Assembly: GCF_041262525.1 (NCBI RefSeq)
Contig: NZ_JBGCCK010000015.1
Coordinates: 1-64,000 of the forward strand
Origin: Streptacidiphilus sp041262525
GTDB lineage: Bacteria > Actinomycetota > Actinomycetes > Streptomycetales > Streptomycetaceae
Reading direction: 5' to 3'
DNA length: 64,000 bases
The translations under genes were made by a program, and so were the position numbers. How positions within the stretch are numbered: the first letter of the stretch is position 1; each line of letters starts with the position of its first letter. Shown piece by piece: positions 1 to 8,483 of the stretch. The notes under the pieces were generated by a model. It did not search any database, was not told the origin of the DNA, and was given only the letters and a program-made list of their open reading frames with translations.

Positions 1-14
1 GCGCTTCCCTATTG

Positions 15-129
15 GGGGCGCGGGGAACTGCGCGAGCAACCACCCTGTGCGGATGGCCCTGCTCGCTGAGCGACCCACCACCTGGGGTGGCTTGTCGCGC
101 AGTTCCCCGCGCCCCTGGGTAGTGCAACT
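15..129. repeat. Long palindromic intergenic repeat, copy A
   Basis: A 21-bp perfect inverted repeat (15-35 and 95-115, beginning GGGGCGCGGGGAACTGCGCG) encloses about 60 bp that carries the core GCGGATGGCCCTG. The motif TGCAACT closes the right side. Near-identical elements lie at 8338-8469 and 15584-15711. This copy lies just past the stop codon of fabF, so it can fold as a strong hairpin at the end of the fab operon transcript. Confidence 0.85.
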
Positions 130-140
130 ACCTCATGTGC

Positions 141-1406
141 CTACACAGTTCGGAATGCCAGGACCACGTTGTGGCCGCCGAAGCCGAAGGAGTTGTTCAG
201 CGCCGCGATCCGGCCCGCAGGAAGCGCGCGCGCCTCGCCGGTGACGATGTCGGCGTCGATCTCCGGGTCCAGGTCGTCGACGTTGATCGTCGGCGGCGCC
301 AGCCGGTGGTGCAGGGCGAGGACCGTAGCGACAGTCTCGATGCCGCCCGCGCCGCCCAGCAAGTGGCCGGTCATGGACTTCGTCGCCGAGATCGCGATGT
401 GGTCCAGGTGGTCGCCCAGGACCCGGCGCAGCGCCTTGACCTCGGCCGTGTCGCCCTGCGGGGTCGACGTCGCGTGCGCGTTGACGTGCACGACCTCGGC
501 CGGGTCCAGTCCGGTGGAGTCCATCAGGTGCTGGATCGCGCGGGCCACGCCCGCGCCCGTCGGCTCCGGCTGGGCGATGTGGTGGGCGTCCGAGGAGAGG
601 CCCTGGCCGATCGCCTCGCAGTAGACCCGCGCGCCGCGCGCAGCCGCGTGCTCCGCCGACTCCAGGACCACGACGCCCGCGCCCTCGCCGAGGACGAAGC
701 CGTCACGGGCCTTGTCGTAGGGGCGCGAAGCCTGCTGCGGGTGCTCGTTGTTCTTGGACATCGCCATCATGTTCGCGAAGGCGACGATCGGCAGCGGGTG
801 GATCGCCGCCTCCGTGCCGCCGGCGACGACGACGTCGGCGCGGCCGGTGCGGATCATCTCGATCGCGTAGCCGATGGCCTCCGCGCCGGACGCGCACGCG
901 CTGACGGGGGTGTGCACACCCGCTCGCGCGCCGACCTCCAGGCCGACGTTGGCGGCGGGGCTGTTCGGCATCAGCATGGGGACGGTGTGCGGGGAGACGC
1001 GGCGGACGCCCTTCTCCTTCAGCACGTCGTACTGGTCCAGCAGGGTGGTCACGCCGCCGATGCCGGAGGCGACGACCGCGCCCAGGCGCTCGGGGGCGAT
1101 CGGGGAGCCATCCTCCGTCGCGGAGGTGGTGAAGCCCGCGTCGGCCCACGCCTCGCGCGCCGCGATCAGCGCGAACTGCGCCGAGCGGTCGAGCTTGCGG
1201 GCGAGCGGGCGGGGGAGGACGTCGCCCGGGTCGACGGCCGTGCGGGCGGCGATGCGGACCGGAAGGTCCGCCGCCCACTCGTCCTCGAGGAGCGAGACGC
1301 CGGAGCGGCCCGCAACCAGGCCCTCCCAGGTGGACGTGGCGTCGGCGCCGAGCGGCGTGAAGGCGCCGATCCCGGTGACGACCACGGTGCGGTTGTCGCT
1401 GGTCAC
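141..1406 (-). CDS. fabF: Beta-ketoacyl-ACP synthase II (FabF, KAS II)
   Basis: Elongating condensing enzyme of type II fatty-acid synthesis: it condenses malonyl-ACP with acyl-ACP in the cytoplasm. The catalytic triad is visible: Cys171 in VSACASGAEA, His311 in VNAHATSTPQGD, and His348 in KSMTGHLLGGAG with Lys343. I chose the GTG at 1406 (421 aa) because AGGAG precedes it by a few bases and the protein then starts close to the family norm; an ATG at 1478 would add 24 residues upstream of that ribosome site. It is the last gene of fabD-fabH-acpP-fabF, separated from acpP by 94 bp containing a hairpin. An elongation KAS rather than a polyketide KS is inferred from this context. Confidence 0.96.
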   Translation of the reverse strand: MTSDNRTVVVTGIGAFTPLGADATSTWEGLVAGRSGVSLLEDEWAADLPVRIAARTAVDPGDVLPRPLARKLDRSAQFALIAAREAWADAGFTTSATEDGSPIAPERLGAVVASGIGGVTTLLDQYDVLKEKGVRRVSPHTVPMLMPNSPAANVGLEVGARAGVHTPVSACASGAEAIGYAIEMIRTGRADVVVAGGTEAAIHPLPIVAFANMMAMSKNNEHPQQASRPYDKARDGFVLGEGAGVVVLESAEHAAARGARVYCEAIGQGLSSDAHHIAQPEPTGAGVARAIQHLMDSTGLDPAEVVHVNAHATSTPQGDTAEVKALRRVLGDHLDHIAISATKSMTGHLLGGAGGIETVATVLALHHRLAPPTINVDDLDPEIDADIVTGEARALPAGRIAALNNSFGFGGHNVVLAFRTV

Positions 1407-1451
1407 TGCTCTGTCTCCTGGAAGGGGAAGTCCGGTGGTTCTTGAGGTGCC

Positions 1452-1483
1452 GGGGGGTGCCGCCGCCAGCGGCAGCACCCCCC
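1452..1483 (-). promoter_or_regulatory. Hairpin between acpP and fabF
   Basis: A 9-bp inverted repeat GGGGGGTGC/GCACCCCCC (1452-1460 and 1475-1483) with inner CGC/GCG pairing lies between the acpP stop and the fabF ribosome site. There is no T-run, so it looks more like an RNA processing or attenuation element than a full terminator. It could leave more acpP than fabF message, as ACP is needed in excess (inference). Confidence 0.5.
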
Positions 1484-1500
1484 GAAGTGAGCCGTCAGGC

Positions 1501-1743
1501 TCAGGCGTTGGCGAGGATGTAGTCCACCGCGTCGCCGACCGTCTTGAGGTTCTTGACCTCGTCGTCGGGGATCTTCACGTCGAAGCGCTCCTCAGCGGCG
1601 ACGACGACCTCGACCATGGACAGGGAGTCGACGTCCAGGTCATCGGTGAACGACTTGTCGAGCTCGACGTCCTCGGCCGGGATCCCGGCGATCTCGTTGA
1701 CGATCTCTGCGAGACCGGAGAGGACCTCGTCCTTGGTGGCCAT
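1501..1743 (-). CDS. acpP: Acyl carrier protein
   Basis: Small acidic carrier protein (80 aa) that holds growing acyl chains as thioesters on 4'-phosphopantetheine. The attachment serine is Ser40 in the motif DLDVDSLSMVE, and the length and acidic four-helix composition match fatty-acid ACPs. AAGGAG lies 6-7 bases before the ATG at 1743. It sits between fabH and fabF in the same operon, which supports a primary-metabolism ACP and not a polyketide one. Confidence 0.97.
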   Translation of the reverse strand: MATKDEVLSGLAEIVNEIAGIPAEDVELDKSFTDDLDVDSLSMVEVVVAAEERFDVKIPDDEVKNLKTVGDAVDYILANA

Positions 1744-1774
1744 GATGGCTCCTTCTAGTGATGAACGGTTGTAC

Positions 1775-2833
1775 CTACGGGAGAGTAACGACTGCTGCGG
1801 CGTAGACGAGACCCGCCCCGAATCCGATGATCAGGGCGAGATCGCCGCTCTTTGCCTCGCCGGACTGCAGCATGCGCTCCATGGCCAGCGGGATCGAGGC
1901 CGCCGAGGTGTTCCCGGTCTCCGCGATGTCGCGGGCCACCGGGACCGAATCGGGCAGCTTGAGTGCCTTGATCATCGCATCGATGATCCGCATGTTGGCC
2001 TGGTGCGGGATGAACGCGCCGAGCTGGTCGGCGGTGATCCCGGCGGCATCCAGCGCCTGCTGGGCGGCCTTCGCCATGTCCCAGACGGCCCACCGGAAGA
2101 CCGTCTGGCCCTCCATCCGGAGCGCCGGCCACTTGACCGCCTCACCCACGCCGTTGACGGCGTCGGGCTTGGCCATGGCGGTGTCCCAGGCCTGGGTCTG
2201 GCTGATGACGTCCTTCTGCGAGCCGTCCGAGCCCCAGATCACCTTGCCGATGCCGGGGGAGTCGGAGGGGCCCACCACGGCCGCACCCGCGCCGTCGCCG
2301 AAGATGAAGGCGGTGGAGCGGTCGTGGATGTCGGTGAGATCGGAGAGGCGCTCGACGCCGATCACGATCACGTACTCGGCGCTGCCGCCGCGGATCATGC
2401 CGTCGGCCAGCGACAGACCGTAGCCGAAGCCGGCGCAGGCGGCCGAGATGTCGAAGGCGGGCGCGGTGCCGCAGCCCAGCCGGTCGGCGATCTCGGTGGC
2501 GATGGCGGGCGTCTGCTTCAGGTGCGAGACGGTCGCCACGATGACGCCGCCGATCTGGTCGGCGGAGATTCCGGCCATGGCGAGCGCCTTGCTGGCGGCC
2601 TGGACCGACATCTCGGCGACGGTCTCCTCCGGACCCGCCCAGCGGCGCTCGGTGATGCCGCTGCGCGTCCGGATCCACTCGTCCGAGGACTCGATCCAGT
2701 TCAGGACCTCGGAGTTGGGGATGACCCGGGTCGGGCGGTAGCCGCCGACGCCGTGGATCCGCGCGTACTGGGCGCCGGTGGCGGGCCTGATCTGCGGGCG
2801 CGCCCCGGAGGTCTCAGTGTGCTCTGCTGTCAT
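1775..2833 (-). CDS. fabH: Beta-ketoacyl-ACP synthase III (FabH)
   Basis: Initiating condensing enzyme that joins a short acyl-CoA primer to malonyl-ACP; in streptomycetes it prefers branched primers and sets iso/anteiso fatty acids (family knowledge). The thiolase-fold active site is complete: Cys133 in ISAACAGFGYGL, His277 in FIPHQANMRI and Asn308 in ETGNTSAAS. 352 aa, slightly longer than E. coli FabH because of an N-terminal extension of about 20 residues. It starts 3 bp after the fabD stop, so translation is probably coupled. Confidence 0.96.
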   Translation of the reverse strand: MTAEHTETSGARPQIRPATGAQYARIHGVGGYRPTRVIPNSEVLNWIESSDEWIRTRSGITERRWAGPEETVAEMSVQAASKALAMAGISADQIGGVIVATVSHLKQTPAIATEIADRLGCGTAPAFDISAACAGFGYGLSLADGMIRGGSAEYVIVIGVERLSDLTDIHDRSTAFIFGDGAGAAVVGPSDSPGIGKVIWGSDGSQKDVISQTQAWDTAMAKPDAVNGVGEAVKWPALRMEGQTVFRWAVWDMAKAAQQALDAAGITADQLGAFIPHQANMRIIDAMIKALKLPDSVPVARDIAETGNTSAASIPLAMERMLQSGEAKSGDLALIIGFGAGLVYAAAVVTLP

Positions 2834-2836
2834 GGC

Positions 2837-3763
2837 TCAGGCCCCCTGGGGTGTGTGCTCGGCGATCAGTTCGCGTGCCTTGTCCAGATCGGCCGGCGTC
2901 TTCAGAGCGAGGTGCGCCACGCCCTTGAGGTTGCGCTTCACCAGATTGGTCAGCGTGCCGGCGGGCGGGACCTCGATGACGCAGGTGGCGCCCAGGCGCT
3001 CCAGCGCCTCCATGCACAGGTCCCAGCGGACCGGGTTGGAGACCTGGCTGACCAGGCGGGCCACGATCTCGGCGCCGCCGTCGACCGTCTTGCCGTCCGC
3101 GTTGGAGACGTAGGCGGTGCGCGGGTCGGCCACCGGGACGCCGGGGGCGATCTTCTGGAGCCGGGTCACGCCGGGGGTCATGTGGTGGGTGTGGAACGCG
3201 CCGGCCACGGCCAGCGAGATGACCTTGGCCTTCGCGGGCGGGTCGGCCTTGAATGCCTCCAGCTGCTCCAGCGTGCCCGCGGCGACGATCTGGCCGCCGC
3301 CGTTGTTGTTGGCCGCGGTGAGGCCGTGCTTCTCCAGGGCGGCCGCGACCTCGTCCGGGTCGCCGCCGAGGACGGCGGCCATGCCGGTCGCGGTCTGCGT
3401 GGCGGCCTCGGCCATGGCCAGGCCGCGCTGGCGCACGAAGGCCAGGGCGGACTCGGCGGAGAGCGTGCCCGCGATCGCGGCGGCGGTGATCTCGCCGACG
3501 CTGTGACCGGCCACGGCGCCGAGCTGCTCGGGCGCGAGGCCGAGCGCGCCGAAGGCGGCCAGACCGGAGGCGACCAGCAGCGGCTGGGCGACGGCGGTGT
3601 CCTTGATGGCGTCCGCGTCGGCCTCGGTTCCGTAGTGCACCAGATCCAGTCCGGCCACCGCGGACCACCAGTTCAGGTGGTCGGCGACGCCGGGCACCTC
3701 CAACCAGGGGGCGAGGAATCCGGGCGACTGGGCGCCTTGTCCGGGAGCAACGAGTACGAGCAC
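2837..3763 (-). CDS. fabD: Malonyl-CoA:ACP transacylase (FabD)
   Basis: Transfers malonyl from CoA to ACP, supplying the extender unit. The nucleophile is Ser88 in AGHSVGE, the partner is His191 in GAFHTHHM, and the N-terminal VAPGQGAQSPG loop is typical of the family; 308 aa is the normal length. It is the first gene of the fab operon. The 106 bp between it and the upstream regulator gene should contain the operon promoter. In S. coelicolor FasR binds this promoter region and activates it (established there, inferred here). Confidence 0.96.
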   Translation of the reverse strand: MLVLVAPGQGAQSPGFLAPWLEVPGVADHLNWWSAVAGLDLVHYGTEADADAIKDTAVAQPLLVASGLAAFGALGLAPEQLGAVAGHSVGEITAAAIAGTLSAESALAFVRQRGLAMAEAATQTATGMAAVLGGDPDEVAAALEKHGLTAANNNGGGQIVAAGTLEQLEAFKADPPAKAKVISLAVAGAFHTHHMTPGVTRLQKIAPGVPVADPRTAYVSNADGKTVDGGAEIVARLVSQVSNPVRWDLCMEALERLGATCVIEVPPAGTLTNLVKRNLKGVAHLALKTPADLDKARELIAEHTPQGA

Positions 3764-3869
3764 GTCATCAACCTTCTCTTGTCCGGCCGGTGCAGCGCGG
3801 GTGAGGACCGCGACGAAGAACCACCGGTCGAGTTGTGGACTCCCTACAGCCGTGCATCATCCCAGGTCA

Positions 3870-5183
3870 TCACGGCTGGAGTCGTCCCAGCGCCAGGGCG
3901 ATACGCAGGGTGAACGCGGAGCGCACGTCCGAGGGCGCGTATCCCGTGACGTCGGTCACACGACGCAGCCGGTAGCGGACCGTATTGGGGTGCACGAACA
4001 GCATGCGCGCTGCCCCCTCCAGAGAGGAAGCCTGCTCCAGATAGACCGAGAGGGTGTCCAGGAGCGCCGAACCGGCTTCGTCCAGCGGGGCGTAGATCTC
4101 CTCGACCAGCTGGGCCCTGGCCTGCGGGTCCCCGGCGAGCGCGCGCTCGGGCAACAGGTCGTCCGCGAGGACGGGACGCGGCGCGTCAGGCCAGGCGGAG
4201 CAGGCCTTCAAGCCGGCGGCGGCGGCCTGCGCGGAGCGGGTGGCCGAGAGCAGGTCGGAGACGGTCGGGCCGATGACGACGGGACCCGAAGCGAACTGGC
4301 CGAGCAGCGCGCGAGCGGCGACGACCGGGTCCCAGAGCCGCTCGCCGTTGCGTGGCTTCTTCTCGCCGACCACGACGACCAGCCGCGCGCCGAGCACGCC
4401 GGTGAGCACGTGCAGCTTCGCGTGCCGGGCGGCTCGGCGGATCGCCTCGACGACCAGCTCGCTGTCCCCGGCAGGCGCGCTGCCCATCACGACCATGACC
4501 CGGTCGGGCGAACCCCAGCCGAGCGCGGCGGCCCGGGAGAGCACACCCTCGTCCGCGTCGCCGGAGAGCAGCGAGTTGACGACCAGCGCCTCCAGCCGGG
4601 CGTCCCAGGCGCCGCGGGCCTCGGCGGCCTGGGCGTAGACCTGGGCGGTGGCGAAGGCGATCTCGCGGGCGTAGACCAGCACGGCCTCGCGCAGCGCCTC
4701 CTCCGCCCCGGGCGCGGCGACCTCCTCGATGGCCTCCTCGACGACCTCGGTGGTGGTCCGGATCATCTCGACGGTCTGCCGCAGGGTGACCGCCCGGGTC
4801 AGCTCGCGCGGGGCGGTGCCGAAGACGTCGGCGCTGATCGCCTGCGGGGCGTCGGGGTGGCGGAACCACTCGGTGAAGGCGGCGATACCGGCCTGGGCGA
4901 CCAGGCCGATCCAGGAGCGGTGCTCCGGCGGCATGTTCCGGTACCAGGACAGGTTCTCGTCCATGCGGGCGATGGCGGCGGTGGCCATCTTCCCTGCGGC
5001 GCGCTCCAGGTTCTTCAGCGTCGCCGCGTGCATGTCGCTGGTCGCGGTGACGGTCCGCCGCTCGAACGCGGTCCCGCGCTTCGACCCGCGCCGGGCGGAG
5101 CCGGGCTCGGGCGCGTCGACTGGGTCCGCCGTCGCTTTGGCGGCGGGCTTCTTCGCGGTCTTCTTGGCGACTGGGGCTGGCAC
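3870..5183 (-). CDS. fasR: PucR-family regulator of fatty-acid synthesis (FasR-like)
   Basis: Transcription factor with a Lys/Ala-rich N-terminal tail, a central region of the CdaR/GGDEF-like type and a C-terminal PucR helix-turn-helix (about the last 60 residues, with VHPNTVRYRLRRVTDVTG). It lies directly upstream of fabD in the same direction, the position of FasR in S. coelicolor, which supports activation of the fab operon. The start is uncertain. GTG at 5183 (437 aa) has no obvious ribosome site and may be leaderless; an ATG at 5033 would give 387 aa. Reading further upstream runs into the divergent pirin gene and was rejected. Confidence 0.85.
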   Translation of the reverse strand: MPAPVAKKTAKKPAAKATADPVDAPEPGSARRGSKRGTAFERRTVTATSDMHAATLKNLERAAGKMATAAIARMDENLSWYRNMPPEHRSWIGLVAQAGIAAFTEWFRHPDAPQAISADVFGTAPRELTRAVTLRQTVEMIRTTTEVVEEAIEEVAAPGAEEALREAVLVYAREIAFATAQVYAQAAEARGAWDARLEALVVNSLLSGDADEGVLSRAAALGWGSPDRVMVVMGSAPAGDSELVVEAIRRAARHAKLHVLTGVLGARLVVVVGEKKPRNGERLWDPVVAARALLGQFASGPVVIGPTVSDLLSATRSAQAAAAGLKACSAWPDAPRPVLADDLLPERALAGDPQARAQLVEEIYAPLDEAGSALLDTLSVYLEQASSLEGAARMLFVHPNTVRYRLRRVTDVTGYAPSDVRSAFTLRIALALGRLQP

Positions 5184-5288
5184 AGGACTAAGCGTGCACC
5201 ATCGCCGTCCGGTTCTGCGCAGCGGAGGTACCCGGGTGCGCGTGGTCCCGGTCACAGCGGTGGTGGGCGCCCTCCTAGAGTGGGTCCC

Positions 5289-6017
5289 ATGCCGCTCAGC
5301 ATCCGCCGCGCCGGACACCGCTACCGCTCCGAGCCCGAGCCCGGGATCGTCACCGCGCACGCGTTCTCCTTCGCGGCGCACTACGACCCGGCCAACACAC
5401 ACTTCGGCGCGTTGCTGGCCTGCAACGAGGAGACCCTCGCGCCCGGCGCGGGCTTCGCCTCGCACAAGCACAGGGACACCGAGATCCTCACCTGGGTGCT
5501 GGAGGGCGCGCTCGCGCACCACGACGACCAGGGGCACGAGGCTGTCGTCCGCCCCGGGCAGCTGCAGTACCTGAGCGCGGGCGCCGGGGTGACCCACAGC
5601 GAGGCCAACGCGGAAGGCGCCGGGGAGCCGGTGCGCTTCCTGCAGTTCTGGCTCCAGCCCGGCAGCTTCGGCACCGAACCGGCCTATGAACTGAAGGATG
5701 TCGACCCGGCCGCGACACACGTCCTGCTGACGCCGCCGGGCCTGCTGCGCCGCGAGGACGCCGCGCTGCACCTGCTGCGCGCGCAGCCCTACGCGCCGCT
5801 GCCGGAACTGCCGGCCGCGGAGTTCGTCCACGCGCAGGTGGCACGCGGAGCCGTCGGCTTCCGTGAGCGCGGTGGCCCGCGCGGGCGCGGGCGGGAGCTG
5901 GCCGCCGGGGACGCGGTGCGGATCACCGGCGGCGACACGCTCGTCGACCCGACCGCCGGCCCCGACGGCGCGGAGCTGCTGATCTGGGCGATGCGGACGC
6001 CGGTCAGCTACGGCTGA
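5289..6017 (+). CDS. Pirin-family bicupin protein
   Basis: 242 aa, YhhW-type pirin. The N-terminal cupin carries the metal-ligand pattern in SHKHRDTEIL followed by HHDDQGHE, and there is a shorter C-terminal cupin. Some family members are quercetin 2,3-dioxygenases and others act as redox-sensitive regulators; the substrate here cannot be told. It is transcribed divergently from the FasR-like gene and its last 14 bp overlap the convergent serine hydrolase gene. Confidence 0.88.
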   Translation: MPLSIRRAGHRYRSEPEPGIVTAHAFSFAAHYDPANTHFGALLACNEETLAPGAGFASHKHRDTEILTWVLEGALAHHDDQGHEAVVRPGQLQYLSAGAGVTHSEANAEGAGEPVRFLQFWLQPGSFGTEPAYELKDVDPAATHVLLTPPGLLRREDAALHLLRAQPYAPLPELPAAEFVHAQVARGAVGFRERGGPRGRGRELAAGDAVRITGGDTLVDPTAGPDGAELLIWAMRTPVSYG

Positions 6018-6834
6018 GTTCCTGCAGTACGGCGTCGGTGAAGGGGGTCCACAGCTCGGCCGCCCACGGGCCGAAGTCGCGGTCCGTCAGCGTGACGCAG
6101 GCCGCGCCCGCCTCCGGGTCGACCCAGAGGAAGGTGCCGGACTGCCCGAAGTGCCCGAAGGTCGCGGGGGAGCTGGTCAGGCCGGTCCAGTGCGGCGACT
6201 TGTGGTCGCGGATGTCGAAGCCGAGGCCCCAGTCGTTGGGCTTCTGGTGCCCGTAGCCGGGCAGCACGCCGTTCAGCCCGGGGAAGGCGACGCGGGTCGC
6301 TTCGGCGAGCGTCTCGGCGTGGAGGATGCGCGGTGCCTGCAGCTCGGTGGCGAAGCGGGCCAGGTCGGCGGCGGTGGAGACGCCGCCCGAGCCGGCCGGG
6401 CTGCGGCCCTCGGCGTCGAGCCAGGTCTCCGTCATGCCGAGGGGCGCGAACACCGCCTCGGCCGCGTAGTGCGGGAAGGGGATGCCGGTCGCCTTCGCGA
6501 CGGTGTCGGCCAGTACGTCGAAGCCCGCGTTCGAGTAGAGCCGACGGGTCCCCGGCGCGGCCATGGTGCGGTGCTCGTCGAAGGCCAGGCCCGAGGTGTG
6601 CGCGAGCAGGTGCCGTACGGTCGAACCCTCGGGACCCGCCGGGTCGTCCAGCTCCAGCGCGCCCTCCTCGACGGCGACCAGGACGGCGTAGGCGCTGAGC
6701 GGCTTGCTCACCGAGGCCAGCTTGAACGGGTGCCGCTGCGGCCCGTGGCTGCCGACGACGGAACCGTCCCCGCGGACGACGACCGCGGCGGCGGTGGTGA
6801 CGGGCCACTGTTCGATGAGGCGCAGGCTGTCCAT
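6004..6834 (-). CDS. Serine hydrolase of the beta-lactamase (class C / esterase) family
   Basis: 276 aa, no signal peptide, so probably cytoplasmic. It has the penicillin-recognising fold motifs: Ser41-x-x-Lys44 (SVSK), Tyr100-Ser-Asn102 (YSN) and HFGQSG near residue 228 replacing the KTG box. That set is typical of EstB-like esterases and D-aminopeptidases, not true beta-lactamases. It is convergent with the pirin gene (14-bp overlap) and divergent from the MerR gene. The substrate is unknown. Confidence 0.85.
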   Translation of the reverse strand: MDSLRLIEQWPVTTAAAVVVRGDGSVVGSHGPQRHPFKLASVSKPLSAYAVLVAVEEGALELDDPAGPEGSTVRHLLAHTSGLAFDEHRTMAAPGTRRLYSNAGFDVLADTVAKATGIPFPHYAAEAVFAPLGMTETWLDAEGRSPAGSGGVSTAADLARFATELQAPRILHAETLAEATRVAFPGLNGVLPGYGHQKPNDWGLGFDIRDHKSPHWTGLTSSPATFGHFGQSGTFLWVDPEAGAACVTLTDRDFGPWAAELWTPFTDAVLQELSRS

Positions 6835-6860
6835 GGGAGCTGAGTCTAGGTGTGTCCTGC

Positions 6861-6891
6861 TTGCTTGGAGTGCACTCTAAGTCAGTAGCGT
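6861..6891 (+). promoter_or_regulatory. MerR-type promoter with palindromic operator
   Basis: A -35 box TTGCTT (6861-6866) and a -10 like TAGCGT (6886-6891) are separated by 19 bp. The palindrome CTTGGAGTGCACTCTAAG (6864-6881) fills the spacer. An overlong 19-bp spacer containing a dyad is the hallmark of promoters that MerR-family proteins twist into an active form. It precedes the merR-like gene by about 30 bp, so autoregulation of the merR-AKR pair is inferred. Confidence 0.78.
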
Positions 6892-6921
6892 CGTGGTCGA
6901 AGAGATCGGAGGGGCACGGGG

Positions 6922-7317
6922 ATGTCCGAAGCCGTAGCACTGAGCGAGGAGTTGCAGCCTCGCTACACGATCGGTGAGGTCGCCGCCCGGACCGGGCTCA
7001 GCGCGCACACGCTGCGCTGGTACGAGCGCATCGGCCTGCTGGACCGCCCGGCCCGCTCGCACCACGGCCAGCGCCGCTTCTGCGACGCGGACCTGGGCTG
7101 GCTGGCCTTCCTAGGCAACCTGCGCGCGACCGGCATGCCGGTCGCCGGGATGCTCCGCTACGCCGAACTGCTGCGGGCCGGCGAGGACACCCGCGCCGCG
7201 CGCCGCGAGCTGCTGATCGAGCATCGCGCGGACGTGCTGGAGCGGATCCGCGACCTGCAGGCGAACCTTCTGGTCCTGGATTACAAGATCGACATGTACG
7301 GGAAGAGGCAGGACTGA
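6922..7317 (+). CDS. MerR-family transcriptional regulator
   Basis: 131 aa. The N-terminal winged helix-turn-helix (YTIGEVAARTGLSAHTLRWY, about residues 15-34) is followed by the conserved RRFCDADL stretch and a long dimerisation helix (residues 95-125). There is no cysteine or metal-binding tail, so it is not a metal sensor of the MerR/CueR kind and probably responds to an organic signal. Only one base separates its stop from the start of the aldo-keto reductase, indicating a bicistronic operon controlled by the promoter at 6861-6891. Confidence 0.92.
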   Translation: MSEAVALSEELQPRYTIGEVAARTGLSAHTLRWYERIGLLDRPARSHHGQRRFCDADLGWLAFLGNLRATGMPVAGMLRYAELLRAGEDTRAARRELLIEHRADVLERIRDLQANLLVLDYKIDMYGKRQD

Positions 7318-7318
7318 G

Positions 7319-8332
7319 ATGACCACCATCCCGACCACCACCCTCGGCAGCAACGGACCCGCCGTCGGCGTCCAGGGCCTCGGCTGCATGGGCATGAGCG
7401 ACTTCTACACCGACCGCGACGGCGGAGCGTCGGGCGAGCAGGAGTCCCGCGCGACGCTGGAGCGCGCGCTGGAGCTGGGCGTCACCCTCTTCGACACCGC
7501 CGACATGTACGGCTACGGCCGCAACGAGGAACTGGTCGGCCCGTTCGTGCAGGCGCACCGCGACGAGGTGCTGATCGCGACGAAGTTCGCGATCGAGCGC
7601 CGCGAGGAGGACCCGACGTTCCGCTCACTGCGGAACGACCCCGCGTACATCCGCCAGGCGGTCGACGCGAGCCTGCGCCGACTGGGCGTGGACCACATCG
7701 ACCTGTACTACATGCACCGCCGTGACCCAAAGGTGCCGCTCGCGGAGTCGGTCGGGGCGATGGCGGAGCTCATCGCCGCGGGCAAGGTGCGCTACCTGGG
7801 CCTCTCCGAGGTCAACGGCGCGGAGCTGCGGGAGGCGCACGCGGTGCACCCGATCACGGCGCTGCAGTCGGAGTGGTCGCTGTTCTCGCGTGACGTCGAG
7901 GTCTCGGCGGTGCCCGCGGCGGCGGAGCTGGGAGTGGCCTTCGTGCCGTACTCGCCGCTGGGCCGCGGCTTCCTGACCGGCTCCTTCACCAACGCCTCGG
8001 AGCTGGCGGCGGGCGACTTCCGCCACCACCAGCCGCGCTTCACCGGCGACAACGCCGAGGCGAACGCGGCGCTGCTGGCCCCGGTCCACAAGATCGCCGC
8101 GGAGCGCGGCGTCACGGTGGGGCAGGTGGCCCTCGCCTGGGTCCAGCAGCGTGCGACCGTGCACGGCCTCCCGGTCATCCCGATCCCCGGCACCAAGCGG
8201 CGCAGCCGCCTGGAGGAGAACGTCTCCGCCACGGCACTGACGCTCACCGCGCCGGAGCTGGCCACGCTGGAACCGATCGCCGCGCGGGTGTCCGGCGACC
8301 GCTACGCCGACATGAGTCACATTTCGCGCTGA
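7319..8332 (+). CDS. Aldo-keto reductase
   Basis: 337 aa (beta/alpha)8-barrel NADPH-dependent oxidoreductase reducing aldehydes or ketones to alcohols. The catalytic tetrad is complete: Asp59 and Tyr64 in FDTADMYGYG, Lys89 in IATKF and His133 in YYMHRRD. The C-terminal IPIPGTKRRSRLEENV is the cofactor-phosphate binding segment. It resembles the AKR13-type subfamily that is often paired with a MerR regulator, consistent with stress-induced carbonyl detoxification (inference). Confidence 0.93.
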   Translation: MTTIPTTTLGSNGPAVGVQGLGCMGMSDFYTDRDGGASGEQESRATLERALELGVTLFDTADMYGYGRNEELVGPFVQAHRDEVLIATKFAIERREEDPTFRSLRNDPAYIRQAVDASLRRLGVDHIDLYYMHRRDPKVPLAESVGAMAELIAAGKVRYLGLSEVNGAELREAHAVHPITALQSEWSLFSRDVEVSAVPAAAELGVAFVPYSPLGRGFLTGSFTNASELAAGDFRHHQPRFTGDNAEANAALLAPVHKIAAERGVTVGQVALAWVQQRATVHGLPVIPIPGTKRRSRLEENVSATALTLTAPELATLEPIAARVSGDRYADMSHISR

Positions 8333-8337
8333 GGGTT

Positions 8338-8469
8338 CGTTGCTACCACCCAGGGGCGCGGGGAACTGCGCGAACAACCACCGACATGCGGATGGCCCTG
8401 CACGTTCGGTGCTCTACCTCGTAGGGTGGCTTGTCGCGCAGTTCCTCGCGCCCCTGAGGAGTTGCAACT
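8338..8469. repeat. Long palindromic intergenic repeat, copy B
   Basis: Arms 8352-8373 and 8434-8455 (22 bp, one mismatch: CTCGCG instead of CCCGCG) enclose the same GCGGATGGCCCTG core as copies A and C. The outer ends are GTTGC... and ...TTGCAACT. It lies between two convergent genes, so it could terminate transcription from both sides. Confidence 0.85.
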
Positions 8470-8483
8470 GGCCCCTCGTCGGA

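Noticed and set aside
135..1445. Long plus-strand frame opposite fabF
   Set aside because: Shadow of fabF with repetitive Arg/Asp/Val composition and no recognisable motif.
5184..5831. N-terminal extension of the FasR-like protein up to 653 aa
   Set aside because: The extension is antisense to the pirin gene, which has a ribosome-site-compatible start and intact cupin motifs.
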